DNA from: Selenihalanaerobacter shriftii
GTDB lineage: Bacteria > Bacillota > Halanaerobiia > Halobacteroidales > Acetohalobiaceae
Length of the DNA: 64,000 nucleotides
Direction: 5' to 3'
NCBI RefSeq assembly: GCF_900167185.1
Contig: NZ_FUWM01000012.1
Span: 1 to 64,000 of the forward strand
The notes under the pieces: generated by a model
Database searches by the model: none
What the model was told of the DNA's origin: nothing
Seen by the model: the letters and a program-made list of their open reading frames with translations, nothing else
Made by a program: the position numbers and the translations under genes
Shown: positions 15,959 to 24,946 of the stretch, piece by piece
Position numbering within the stretch: the stretch's first letter is position 1
How the letters are laid out: each line of letters starts with the position of its first letter

Positions 15959-17626
15959 ATAGCTTTTTATAGAAGTCATGTATTAGTTTGTAGTGGAGAA
16001 GGTTGTGCCAATAAAGGAGCTAAAGAAATTGAAAGAACTTTAATAAAAGAATTAAAGAAATTTAATCTTGATCAGGAGATAAAAGTAGTAGAAACAGAAT
16101 GTTTAGGTCCTTGTGAGGTATCTCCGTTAATAGTTATTTATCCAGACGGAGTTTATTATGGTAAAGTACAGATAGAAGATATAAAAGAGATTGTAGAGGA
16201 ACACCTGTTAAAGGGGAGACCAGTTAAAAGACTATTGTATGAAGCAGAAATAGATAATAAAATTATTACTCCTTATGCAAGAGATGAAGTATTTGCAGAT
16301 GAAATGCGAATTGTATTAAGAAATTGTGGACTTATTGATCCTGAGAATATAAAAGATTATATTGCTCGTGATGGGTATAAAGAGTTGGGTACTGTTTTAA
16401 CTGAGTTAGAACCGATGAAAATAATTGAAATGATAGATGAATCTGGCCTTAGAGGTCGAGGAGGAGCGGGCTTTCGGACTGGTTTAAAATGGAAGTTTAC
16501 CAATCAAGCCGAAGGAAAAGAAAAGTATGTAATAGCTAATGCTGATGAAGGTGAACCAGGTACTTCTAAAGATAGATTGATTATGGAAGGTGATCCACAT
16601 ACTTTATTAGAATCCATGGCCATAGCTGGTTATGTCATAGGAGCTAATACTGGTTACATTTATATTAGAGGTGAGTATCAATTAGCTGTGAGTAGGTTAG
16701 AAACTGCTATTCAACAAGCTGAAAATTTAGGATTATTAGGTGATAATATATTTGATTCTGGCTTTGATTTTGAAATTAAGATTAGAGAAGGAGCAGGAGC
16801 ATATGTCTGCGGTGAGGAAACAGCTTTAATAAAATCGATTGAAGGAGAAAGAGGAGAACCACAAGTAAAACCACCTTATCCTCCTAATGAAGGCTTATGG
16901 GGGCAGCCTACTTTAGTTAATAATGTAGAAACGCTAGCCAATATTCCGGTTATTATTAAAAAAGGTGCGGAGTGGTTTAGTAATATTGGAACTGAAACAT
17001 GTCCTGGAACTAAAGTATTTACATTAAGCGGAGATGTAGAAAATGAAGGAGTAATTGAAGTACCAATGGGTACTCCTTTAAGAGAAATTATAGAAGATTT
17101 TGGCGGCGGTATTGCTGATGATAGAGAATTTAAGATGGCACAAAGTGGAGGTACATCTGGGGGATGTATGCCTAAGACATTACTCGATACTCCAATGGAT
17201 TATGATTCTTTAGCTGAAATCGGAATGACTTTAGGTTCTGGTGCATTACTAATTATGGATGAAACCCATTGTATTGTTGATATGGTTAAATGTTTTATGC
17301 GTTTCTTTAAACATGAATCCTGTGGTAAATGTGTTCCATGTCGAGAAGGAAATACAAGATTTTATAATATATTAGATAAAATCTCCCAAGGAGAAGGTGC
17401 TTTAGAAGATTTAGATAGATTAAAAGATTTAGCAGATACGATGTCTAAGACTGCTCTTTGTGGTTTAGGACAGACAGCACCTACTCCAATTTATACTACA
17501 CTTAGATATTTTAAAGATGAATATTTAAATCATATTGAAGATAAGGTTTGCACTACAGGTAGTTGTCGAGATTTAACCGCTCCTCTAAATGAAGGGCAAA
17601 ATAGGAGGGAAAGATTATGGAAGTAA
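15959..17626 (+). CDS. hydB: Hydrogenase subunit HydB (NuoF-like), apparent AUA start
   Basis: 555 residues if started at ATA 15959. The N-terminal thioredoxin-like [2Fe-2S] domain (FYRSHVLVCSGEGC, later ECLGPC) is encoded in the frame upstream of the first normal start (TTG 16235). An in-frame TGA at 15950 leaves only CTA, ACA and ATA codons before the conserved FYRSHVLVC. AAGGGAG (15943-15949) is 9 bp before ATA. Then come the NADH/FMN-binding NuoF domain (GRGGAGFRTGLKW, NADEGEPGTSKDR) and the [4Fe-4S] site CGKCVPCREG. It ends about there, without the C-terminal 2[4Fe-4S] ferredoxin domain usual in HydB. It oxidises or reduces NAD(H). Overlaps hydA by 10 bp. Confidence 0.9.
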   Translation: MAFYRSHVLVCSGEGCANKGAKEIERTLIKELKKFNLDQEIKVVETECLGPCEVSPLIVIYPDGVYYGKVQIEDIKEIVEEHLLKGRPVKRLLYEAEIDNKIITPYARDEVFADEMRIVLRNCGLIDPENIKDYIARDGYKELGTVLTELEPMKIIEMIDESGLRGRGGAGFRTGLKWKFTNQAEGKEKYVIANADEGEPGTSKDRLIMEGDPHTLLESMAIAGYVIGANTGYIYIRGEYQLAVSRLETAIQQAENLGLLGDNIFDSGFDFEIKIREGAGAYVCGEETALIKSIEGERGEPQVKPPYPPNEGLWGQPTLVNNVETLANIPVIIKKGAEWFSNIGTETCPGTKVFTLSGDVENEGVIEVPMGTPLREIIEDFGGGIADDREFKMAQSGGTSGGCMPKTLLDTPMDYDSLAEIGMTLGSGALLIMDETHCIVDMVKCFMRFFKHESCGKCVPCREGNTRFYNILDKISQGEGALEDLDRLKDLADTMSKTALCGLGQTAPTPIYTTLRYFKDEYLNHIEDKVCTTGSCRDLTAPLNEGQNRRERLWK

Positions 17627-19329
17627 TAATTGATGGACAAAATTTTGAAGTTAAAGCCAATCAAACAGTATTAAAAGCAGCTAAAGAAAAAGGAATTAAG
17701 ATTCCAACCCTTTGTTATTTAAAAGATATAAATGAAATTGGAGCTTGCCGAATCTGCATAGTAGAAATAGAAGGGCAAGGATATCAAACTGCCTGTACTT
17801 TTCCTGTTAGTGAAGGTCTAAAAATCACGACTAACTCCCCAGAGATTAGAAGGTTAAGAAGACTAAATTTAGAATTGATTTTGGCTAATCATCCTCAAGA
17901 CTGTTTAAAATGCGAACGTAATACCAATTGTGAATTACAGAAATTATCTAAGGATTTAGGAATAGAAAAAGTAAGATTTACTCAAGAAACCAGTGATTAT
18001 AAGTTAGATAAGACTACTCCTTCCATTGTTCGGGATTATAGTAAATGTATTAAGTGTCGACGTTGTGTCAGTGTCTGTGAAAAAGTTCAAGGAGTTAAAG
18101 CTTTATATCCTAATCAGCGCAGTTCTAAAGCTATAATTTCACCTGGTTATAAACAGGTATTGAAGGATGTAGCTTGTACTTACTGTGGTCAATGTATTCA
18201 TGCTTGTCCAGTGGCTGCAATTAAAGAGATTGATGATACTGAACGAGTATGGCAAGAATTAAGTAATGAAAATAAGCATGTTGTAATCCAAATAGCTCCG
18301 GCAGTTAGAGTTGCTTTAGGAGAAGAATTTGGATTAGATCCAGGAACTCCAATTACGGAAAAATTAGTAACTGCGGCGCGGCGATTAGGATTTGACAAAA
18401 TTTTTGATACTGTATTTTCAGCTGACTTAACTATTGTAGAAGAAGGCAATGAATTGTTATCTCGATTACAGAATGATGGTCCACTACCGTTATTTACTTC
18501 TTGTAGTCCAGGATGGATTAAGTATATGGAGCATTTTCATAGTGACTTATTACCGCATCTTTCTAGCTGTAAATCTCCTCAACAGATGTTTGGAGCATTG
18601 GTTAAAAGCTATTATGCTGAAACCAAAAATATTGCTCCTGAGGATATAGTAGTCGTTTCTGTTATGCCTTGTACTGCTAAGAAATTTGAGGCAACTAGGG
18701 AAGAGATGGAAGTTGATGGGAATAGAGATGTAGACTTAGTGCTCACTACTCGTGAACTAGCAAGAATGTTAAAGGTTAGTGGAGTAGAATTATTGGATTT
18801 ACCAGTCGGTGAATTTGATGATCCTCTTGGAATTACTACTGGAGCTGGAGATATCTTTGGTGTGACTGGTGGAGTAATGGAAGCAGCATTAAGAACTGTC
18901 TATGAAAAAGTAACTAATGATGAATTAGAAAGATTAGATTTTACTCAAGTAAGAGGGTTTGAAGGAGTAAGGGAAGCAAGTGTTGAATTAGATGGTCAGA
19001 AGGTTAATGTAGCAGTCATCAATGGTTTAGGTAATGTAGATGAAGTATTAGCAGCTATTAAAGATGGTAAAAAAGAATATCATTTTGTTGAAGTAATGAC
19101 CTGTCCAGGAGGTTGCGTTGGCGGAGGAGGACAGCCAATTCCAACTAATCAAGAGATTCTGTCTCAGCGGGGAGCTGGTTTATATGATATTGATCAAAGC
19201 AAGAAGATTAGAAAATCTCATGAAAATCCTATAATAGAAGAGATATATCAAAGTTATTTAGGACAAATTGGTGGAGAAAAGGCTCATTCTTTATTGCATA
19301 CTACCTATCAAGAAAGGGATCAATATTAG
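17617..19329 (+). CDS. hydA: [FeFe]-hydrogenase catalytic subunit HydA
   Basis: 570 residues, group A modular enzyme. Order: plant-type [2Fe-2S] domain (Cys 33, 44, 47, 60), His-ligated [4Fe-4S] (HPQDCLKCERNTNC), two [4Fe-4S] motifs (CIKCRRCVSVC, CTYCGQCIHAC), then the H-cluster domain with TSCSPGW (about 295), MPCTAKKFE (about 349) and TCPGGCVGGGGQP (about 495), all key cysteines present. It reversibly reduces protons to H2, with HydB and HydC probably coupling NADH and ferredoxin (electron bifurcation is known for close family members, inferred here). ATG 17617 has AGGAGGGA and overlaps hydB. Confidence 0.97.
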   Translation: MEVIIDGQNFEVKANQTVLKAAKEKGIKIPTLCYLKDINEIGACRICIVEIEGQGYQTACTFPVSEGLKITTNSPEIRRLRRLNLELILANHPQDCLKCERNTNCELQKLSKDLGIEKVRFTQETSDYKLDKTTPSIVRDYSKCIKCRRCVSVCEKVQGVKALYPNQRSSKAIISPGYKQVLKDVACTYCGQCIHACPVAAIKEIDDTERVWQELSNENKHVVIQIAPAVRVALGEEFGLDPGTPITEKLVTAARRLGFDKIFDTVFSADLTIVEEGNELLSRLQNDGPLPLFTSCSPGWIKYMEHFHSDLLPHLSSCKSPQQMFGALVKSYYAETKNIAPEDIVVVSVMPCTAKKFEATREEMEVDGNRDVDLVLTTRELARMLKVSGVELLDLPVGEFDDPLGITTGAGDIFGVTGGVMEAALRTVYEKVTNDELERLDFTQVRGFEGVREASVELDGQKVNVAVINGLGNVDEVLAAIKDGKKEYHFVEVMTCPGGCVGGGGQPIPTNQEILSQRGAGLYDIDQSKKIRKSHENPIIEEIYQSYLGQIGGEKAHSLLHTTYQERDQY

Positions 19330-19396
19330 GATTAAATTTAAAAAGAAAAATATTTTAGGATATCAAGCATATTGTAGTAGTGTAGGAGGCGGTAAA

Positions 19397-20767
19397 ATGC
19401 AAAAAATTATTAAGCCTAAAAAGATTGAAAGTTTATTAGCTAAGAAGCAAGATTCATCTAAGATTAAGGAGATCATAGCAAAAGCAGAAACTAAAGAAGG
19501 ATTAAACATTCAAGAAACAGCTGCTTTATTACAAGTTGAAGATGAAAATCTTTTAAATGAGATATTTGTAACTGCTAAGAAGATTAAAGATGAGATTTAT
19601 GGAGACCGAGTAGTTTTATTTGCCCCGCTTTATATTAGTAATAAATGTATTAATAATTGTGTTTATTGTGGATTTAAAAAAGATAATCGTGATTTAGAAC
19701 GGATTAGCTTAACTCCTAAAGAAATCAGCCAACAGGTTGAAGTAATTGAAGGATTGGGGCATAAAAGAATTTTAATTGAATTTGGTGAAGACCCTAAGGC
19801 TGGTTCTTTAGATAAAGTAGTGGAAGCCATAGAAACAGTTTATGCTAGTGGAGATATTCGGCGGGTAAATATTAATATAGCCCCTGTAGAGGTAGATGGC
19901 TTTAAAAGGTTAAAAGAAGCCGGTATTGGAACTTATCAATTATTCCAGGAAACTTATCATCGAGAGACTTATAAGCAGATGCATCCTTCTGGTCCAAAGT
20001 CTGATTATGAATATCATTTGACTGCTATGGATAGAGCTATGGAGGCAGGTATAGATGATATAGGATTAGGAGTTTTGTTTGGGCTTTATGATTATAAATA
20101 TGAAGTATTGGCTATGTTTCAACATGCTCAATATTTAGATGAAAAATTTGGAGTTGGGCCACATACTATTTCTATTCCTAGGTGGAAGCCAGCTTCTGGA
20201 GTTAAACTAAATGATATTCCAGCACCAGTTTCTGATAAAGACTTCGAGAAATTAGTTGCTATTATTCGTTTAGCTCTTCCTTATACTGGAATAATTCTTT
20301 CTACGCGAGAAAATATAGAATTGAGAGAAGAATTATTAGATTTAGGAATTTCACAAATGAGTGCTGGTTCTTGTACTGATCCAGGAGGATATAAAGAAGG
20401 ACAAAGTAGTGAACAGGAGGCTAAGCAATTTGAGACAGCAGATCATAGATCACCTGATCAGGTAATTAAGGGAATTTGCGAATCTGGATATTTGCCTAGC
20501 TTTTGTACTGCTTGTTATCGTACGGAAAGAACTGGTGAGGATTTTATGGATTTAGCTAAGTCTGGTGATATTCATAAATTTTGTCAGCCAAATGCATTAC
20601 TTACCTTTCAGGAATATTTAGAGGATTATGCTTCACAAGATACCAAGAAAGTAGCGGAAAAATTAGTTAGACAGCAATTAGATAAAATTCAAAATTCCGT
20701 AATTAAAGAAGAGACAAAACGAGGATTAGAAAAAGTTAAAACAGGAACAAGAGATATCTATTTATAA
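19397..20767 (+). CDS. hydG: HydG, radical SAM H-cluster maturase
   Basis: 456 residues from ATG 19397 (TAGGAGG upstream); an in-frame earlier start inside hydA would add unrelated residues. The radical SAM motif CINNCVYC is near residue 84 and the HydG-specific C-terminal cluster motif CTAC...FC lies near residues 370-397. HydG cleaves tyrosine to give the CO and CN ligands of the H-cluster. It lies 67 bp after hydA, apparently in the same operon. HydE and HydF are not in the window. ThiH is the nearest alternative, but the C-terminal extra Fe-S motif favours HydG. Confidence 0.93.
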   Translation: MQKIIKPKKIESLLAKKQDSSKIKEIIAKAETKEGLNIQETAALLQVEDENLLNEIFVTAKKIKDEIYGDRVVLFAPLYISNKCINNCVYCGFKKDNRDLERISLTPKEISQQVEVIEGLGHKRILIEFGEDPKAGSLDKVVEAIETVYASGDIRRVNINIAPVEVDGFKRLKEAGIGTYQLFQETYHRETYKQMHPSGPKSDYEYHLTAMDRAMEAGIDDIGLGVLFGLYDYKYEVLAMFQHAQYLDEKFGVGPHTISIPRWKPASGVKLNDIPAPVSDKDFEKLVAIIRLALPYTGIILSTRENIELREELLDLGISQMSAGSCTDPGGYKEGQSSEQEAKQFETADHRSPDQVIKGICESGYLPSFCTACYRTERTGEDFMDLAKSGDIHKFCQPNALLTFQEYLEDYASQDTKKVAEKLVRQQLDKIQNSVIKEETKRGLEKVKTGTRDIYL

Positions 20768-20821
20768 CTAAGGAAGCTTAGAGGAATAATGATTAATTAA
20801 AAATCAATGTATGTAATTATA

Positions 20822-20856
20822 AGTATACTCTATAATACATGGAGTATGCTTTTTTA
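20822..20856 (+). terminator. Terminator after hydG
   Basis: 9-bp stem AGTATACTC/GAGTATGCT with an 11-nt loop and a T-rich tail. Confidence 0.75.
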
Positions 20857-20885
20857 TTAAATAGTTTTAAGTATTAAGAATACTA

Positions 20886-21022
20886 GCTAGACTGACTTAT
20901 GTAAGTATGTAAAATAATGGTTATATATATACAAAGTAATATAATTTGATTTATATGAATGCTATAAAACCAAAAATTCTATTAAATTCTACTTGTTTCG
21001 ACATTAAATCAATGGTATACTT
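20886..21022 (+). promoter_or_regulatory. Promoter region, copy 1 of a duplicated regulatory segment
   Basis: This segment upstream of tctC is a diverged copy of 25868-26008. It ends in a promoter TTGTTT (20993-20998), 17 bp, TATACT (21016-21021); the bases between the two boxes differ at only one position between the copies. Weaker similarity, such as ATGTAA-TATGTAAAA, continues about 110 bp upstream. Confidence 0.68.
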
Positions 21023-21080
21023 CTTATCACAGCTTATAATATAAAAAGTAGTAGAGAATGAAGGAGGAGGAGAAATTATT

Positions 21081-22028
21081 ATGTTTAGTAAAGTAAGTAG
21101 AAGTGTAGTTTTAGCAGTACTTATTGTTATGTTGGTATCTAGTCTTAGTTTTGCTGAGAGTTATCCAGATAAACCGGTACAGTTGATTGTGCCTTGGTCA
21201 CCAGGTGGTGGTAGTGACACTGTTATGAGATTGGTGGCTAAACATATTGAAAATTACTTAGATGAATCTATGGTAGTTATTAATAAGCCAGGAGTTAGTG
21301 GTACGTTAGGCTTAAGAGAATTATCTAATAAACCGGCTAATGGCTATTTCATTGGTCAAATTCACGAAGGATTATTAATAGCTAATCATGTAGGATTAAC
21401 AGATCTTAATTATGATTCTTTTACTCCGATAGCATCTATTTCAGATACACCTCAATATTTGGTAGTTAGAAGTGATGCACCTTGGGATACAGTAGAAGAA
21501 TTTGCTGCCGATGCACGTTCTAATCCAGGAAAAATTAGTTTTGGTGTTACTTTAAGAGGAGCGGCACATGTGTGGGCAAATGTGTTAGGTGATCAAATTG
21601 GAACAGAGTTTAGAATGGTTGGTTATGAAGGAACTGGTCAGAGAGTACAAGCTTTAGCTGGTGGTTTTATTGATGCTAGTATTGTAGATTATTCATCAGC
21701 CGCTCAGTTTGTTGAGAATGGAGACTTTAAATTCTTAGCATCTGCCACTAAGACTCGTTCAGACAAGACTCCTAATGTGCCAACACTTAAGGAAGCTGGT
21801 TATGATGTATTATGGAGTATTAGACGTGGAATCGTTGCTCCTAAAGGAACTCCAAAGGCTAAAGTAGCTGCCTTAGAGGAGGCTGTAAAAGGGTTGACAA
21901 ATGACCAAGAGTTTATCAACGCTTTAGATAAATTAGGCATTAATGTAGAATTTATCGGCACAGATGATTATGTTGATTACTTAGATAAGATAGATAAGCA
22001 GTTTGAAAAAGCAACTAAAAATATGTAG
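21081..22028 (+). CDS. tctC: Tripartite tricarboxylate-type transporter binding protein TctC
   Basis: 315 residues: a signal peptide (about 1-25, ending SLSFA), then the Bug/TctC periplasmic-binding fold with YPDKPVQLIVPWSPGGGSD and NKPGVSGTLGLREL. These bind carboxylates or other small anions and hand them to TctAB. GGAGGAGGAG precedes the ATG. Unlike many monoderm binding proteins it has no lipobox, consistent with a true periplasm in a diderm cell. First gene of the transport and hydrolysis locus. Confidence 0.93.
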   Translation: MFSKVSRSVVLAVLIVMLVSSLSFAESYPDKPVQLIVPWSPGGGSDTVMRLVAKHIENYLDESMVVINKPGVSGTLGLRELSNKPANGYFIGQIHEGLLIANHVGLTDLNYDSFTPIASISDTPQYLVVRSDAPWDTVEEFAADARSNPGKISFGVTLRGAAHVWANVLGDQIGTEFRMVGYEGTGQRVQALAGGFIDASIVDYSSAAQFVENGDFKFLASATKTRSDKTPNVPTLKEAGYDVLWSIRRGIVAPKGTPKAKVAALEEAVKGLTNDQEFINALDKLGINVEFIGTDDYVDYLDKIDKQFEKATKNM

Positions 22029-22043
22029 TTTATAGATTAAATG

Positions 22044-22080
22044 ATATCTTGGATGAATATTCATCCAAGATATTATTCTT
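22044..22080 (+). terminator. Intra-operon hairpin between tctC and tctB
   Basis: A perfect 30-bp palindrome (22044-22073) with a weak T-tail, 15 bp after the tctC stop. It probably stabilises or partly terminates tctC mRNA so that binding protein exceeds permease. Confidence 0.6.
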
Positions 22081-22115
22081 TAACTTTTGAGAAGTAGAGG
22101 AGGTTAAGATTTAAA

Positions 22116-22580
22116 TTGGGTGAAATTTTAATTGGTATTATATTATTGATATTAAGTAGTGTAGTCTATTTACAAGCAGATGCATTTCCAGTCTCTAAAT
22201 ACGCTGTATTAGGGCCTGGTGCTTTTCCTAAATTAATAGCAATTTTTATGGGGGTTTTATCTCTATTATTAATTCTGTCTAAGATAAAGGACGTATTTAA
22301 TAAAGAATCATCTTTCAATTTTACGACGGTTTTGAATAGGTATAAATATCCTTTCTTTACATTGATGTTTTTCCTTATTTATATCAAGCTAATGCGTTAT
22401 ATTGGTTTTAGAATTTCTACATTCTCATTCATTATTGCTACTCAATGGATGCTGGGACCAAATAAGATGAAGAAATTGCCTATAATGTTGGTTATTGCTA
22501 TTATACTTAGTTTAGGTTCTTATTATTTCTTCCAGAGTTATTTAACAGTTGTCTTTCCAACAGGAATTTTATTTGAGTAG
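22116..22580 (+). CDS. tctB: TctB small membrane subunit
   Basis: 154 residues from TTG 22116 (AGAGGAGG about 12 bp upstream). Four predicted transmembrane helices and the GPGAFPKLIA segment typical of TctB. It forms the small permease subunit with TctA. Placed between tctC and tctA as in most such operons. Confidence 0.9.
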   Translation: MGEILIGIILLILSSVVYLQADAFPVSKYAVLGPGAFPKLIAIFMGVLSLLLILSKIKDVFNKESSFNFTTVLNRYKYPFFTLMFFLIYIKLMRYIGFRISTFSFIIATQWMLGPNKMKKLPIMLVIAIILSLGSYYFFQSYLTVVFPTGILFE

Positions 22581-22604
22581 GTTATAAGCGAGGAGGTATT
22601 ATAT

Positions 22605-24119
22605 ATGTTGGAAATATTAGTTCAAGGAATTCAAGAAGTATTTCATTTAAGTATATTAATTAAGATGTTCATAGGTGTTGCTGCTGGGATTACAGCTGGA
22701 GCAATACCAGGTTTTACAATTACTATGGCTATAGTATTGACTTTGCCTTTTACATTCGGGATGAGTCCTATTCAAGGTGTCACTACTATGGTTGGTGTAT
22801 TCATTGGAGGATTATCAGGTGGATTGATTACTGCAGGTTTACTAGGAATCCCAGGGACTCCTTCTGCAGTGGCAACAACCTTTGATGCATTTCCAATGGT
22901 GAAGAAAGGAGAACCTGGAAGAGCTTTAGGAATCGGGATTTGGTCTTCATTCTTTGGTTCTCTAATAAGTATGATCTTGTTGATTACGATTGCACCTCAA
23001 GTAGCTAATTTAGCTATGAAGATAGGGCCATGGGAGTACTTCTCTTTAGTAGTCTTTGGTCTAACTATTATTGCTAGTGTTACAGGTGACTCCATTGTAA
23101 AAGGTCTCATAGCAGGTTGTTTTGGGTTATTGATTGCAACTGTTGGTGTAGACCCGATGAGTGGGGTGCCTAGATTTATCTTTGGCATTGAGAATCTTGG
23201 GGCTGGTATACCATTCTTAACAGTTCTAATAGGTGTTTTTGCTGTTTCTCGTTTATTGACGGAATTAGAGGTGAATGAAGAAGATGAGGAGCAGACAACA
23301 GGAATTGGTATAGATAGTAATATTAAATTTGCACCTTTAGAATCAGCTAAAGAAGTATTATCTCAGCCAGTAAATTTAATTCGTTCTTCAATAATTGGAG
23401 CTTTTATTGGTGCAATACCAGGAGCAGGTGCAAGTATTTCTAATATTTTAGCTTATGATCAAGCTAAAAAAGCTTCAAAACATCCTGAAAAATTTGGAAC
23501 AGGTATTGCAGATGGGGTTATTGCCTCAGAATCTGGTAATAATTCTACTGCTGGCGGTGGTTTAATTCCTATGATTGCATTAGGTATTCCAGGTAGTGCT
23601 GTTAGTGCAGTAATGTTAGCAGCTTTGATGGTTCATGGTATTAATCCTGGTCCAATGTTAATTAAAAATAACCCTGATGTAGTAGGTAGTATTTTTGTCA
23701 GCTTCTTTGTGGCAACAGTATTTATGTTAATAATACAGTTTGTTGGAGCTAGATTATTCTTAAAGATTACTAAGATACCTAAGTATTTATTAGTACCAAC
23801 AATACTTTCTTTATGTGTTATTGGTGCATATGTTTTAAATAATAGATTCTCTGATCTTTATATCCTTTTTGTTATGGGGATTATTGGCTATATACTTAAA
23901 AAGTATAACTTTGCTTTAGCACCGGTTATTTTAGGAGTTATTTTGGGTCCTATTGCCGAAACTAATTTAAGACGAGCTTTAATGACTAGTCCAGATTGGA
24001 GCTTGTTCTTTACTAGACCTATTTCAGTAGGATTCTTAATTTTAGGAGTACTATCTATAATCTATGCTATATGGCAGAATAATAAAAGTAAGCAAGTAGC
24101 AGAGAAGGTAAGTGCATAA
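22605..24119 (+). CDS. tctA: TctA large permease subunit
   Basis: 504 residues, about twelve transmembrane helices. Family signatures include GAIPGFTITMAIVLTLPF near the start, GLLGIPGTPSAVATTFDAFP, and the second-half repeat GAIPGAGASISN. It is the ion-driven permease subunit of the tripartite transporter. The substrate is not evident; the hydrolases downstream suggest a carboxylated amide or N-acyl compound (inference). Confidence 0.95.
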   Translation: MLEILVQGIQEVFHLSILIKMFIGVAAGITAGAIPGFTITMAIVLTLPFTFGMSPIQGVTTMVGVFIGGLSGGLITAGLLGIPGTPSAVATTFDAFPMVKKGEPGRALGIGIWSSFFGSLISMILLITIAPQVANLAMKIGPWEYFSLVVFGLTIIASVTGDSIVKGLIAGCFGLLIATVGVDPMSGVPRFIFGIENLGAGIPFLTVLIGVFAVSRLLTELEVNEEDEEQTTGIGIDSNIKFAPLESAKEVLSQPVNLIRSSIIGAFIGAIPGAGASISNILAYDQAKKASKHPEKFGTGIADGVIASESGNNSTAGGGLIPMIALGIPGSAVSAVMLAALMVHGINPGPMLIKNNPDVVGSIFVSFFVATVFMLIIQFVGARLFLKITKIPKYLLVPTILSLCVIGAYVLNNRFSDLYILFVMGIIGYILKKYNFALAPVILGVILGPIAETNLRRALMTSPDWSLFFTRPISVGFLILGVLSIIYAIWQNNKSKQVAEKVSA

Positions 24120-24152
24120 ATATTAGAGAATTAGAGATGAGGAGTGACTAGG

Positions 24153-24914
24153 ATGAGTAAAAAGAACGCTTATTTAATGGAAGAAATGTCTTGGCTTGAA
24201 GTAGAAGAGGCCTTAGAAACAGTAAAAGTTGCAGTAATTCCTGTAGGTGCCCATGAACAACACGGGCCAAATTTAGCAGAAAGCTGTGATGCAGTAAGAG
24301 CAAGAGAATATTCTAAAGTAGTTGGTGAAAGAATGTATCCAAAAGTTATGATAACTCCAACAGTTAATTTTGGAATTTCTTTTCATCATTTAAATTTCCC
24401 AGGGACTATATCTCTTTTACCAGAGACTATGATAAGTCTTTTACGGGATATTGTTAAATCTTTAAAGCATCATGGAATCGAAAAGTTTTTATTCTTGAAC
24501 TCTCATGGTGGTAATGAAGCAACATTAGATACGGCTATTGTTACACTCAAAGAAGAGTTAGGAGTAAAGGCTGCTCATATAAAGTATACTTTACTTGCTC
24601 CAGAAGCCATTAAAAAACATGTTAAGTCAGATTCCTCTGGACATTCATGTGAAAGAGAAGTTTCTGAAGCACTTTATTTAGCTCCAGAAATAATTAAGCA
24701 AGATGAATTAACTCAAGGAGAAGTAAAAGATTTTCCGTATAGTCTAACTATGCAGAATAAAGGTCCAATCAAAGTAACTTATGACTTTGAAGAATGGACA
24801 GAAAATGGTGCTTTAGGTGATGCAACTAAAGCAACTAAAGAGTTTGGTAAGGAGTTAGTAGAAGAATCACTAACTAACCTAGAAGAATTTATAACTGATT
24901 TCATTGAAAACTAA
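24153..24914 (+). CDS. Creatininase-family amidohydrolase
   Basis: 253 residues from ATG 24153, with GATGAGGAG 8 bp upstream; GTG 24144 would lie inside that ribosome-binding site. Metal-site motifs of the family are visible: GAHEQHGPNLAESCD near residue 32, LNSHGGNEATLD near 117, and GHSCEREVS near 169. Members hydrolyse cyclic amides such as creatinine or the formamide of F420/riboflavin intermediates. Its place next to a transporter and other amide hydrolases suggests a catabolic role, but the substrate cannot be assigned. Confidence 0.88.
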   Translation: MSKKNAYLMEEMSWLEVEEALETVKVAVIPVGAHEQHGPNLAESCDAVRAREYSKVVGERMYPKVMITPTVNFGISFHHLNFPGTISLLPETMISLLRDIVKSLKHHGIEKFLFLNSHGGNEATLDTAIVTLKEELGVKAAHIKYTLLAPEAIKKHVKSDSSGHSCEREVSEALYLAPEIIKQDELTQGEVKDFPYSLTMQNKGPIKVTYDFEEWTENGALGDATKATKEFGKELVEESLTNLEEFITDFIEN

Positions 24915-24946
24915 AAATAATTATATATTTATGAGGTGTTTAGATT

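Noticed and set aside
16235-17626. Short HydB beginning at TTG 16235
   Set aside because: It would drop the conserved N-terminal [2Fe-2S] domain whose frame continues upstream to a ribosome-binding site.
19268-19396. N-terminal extension of HydG inside hydA
   Set aside because: The extension has no family similarity and the proper ribosome-binding site precedes ATG 19397.
15065-20767. Selenocysteine or pyrrolysine read-through in the hydrogenase genes
   Set aside because: All cysteine positions are normal codons and no in-frame TGA or TAG interrupts a conserved domain.
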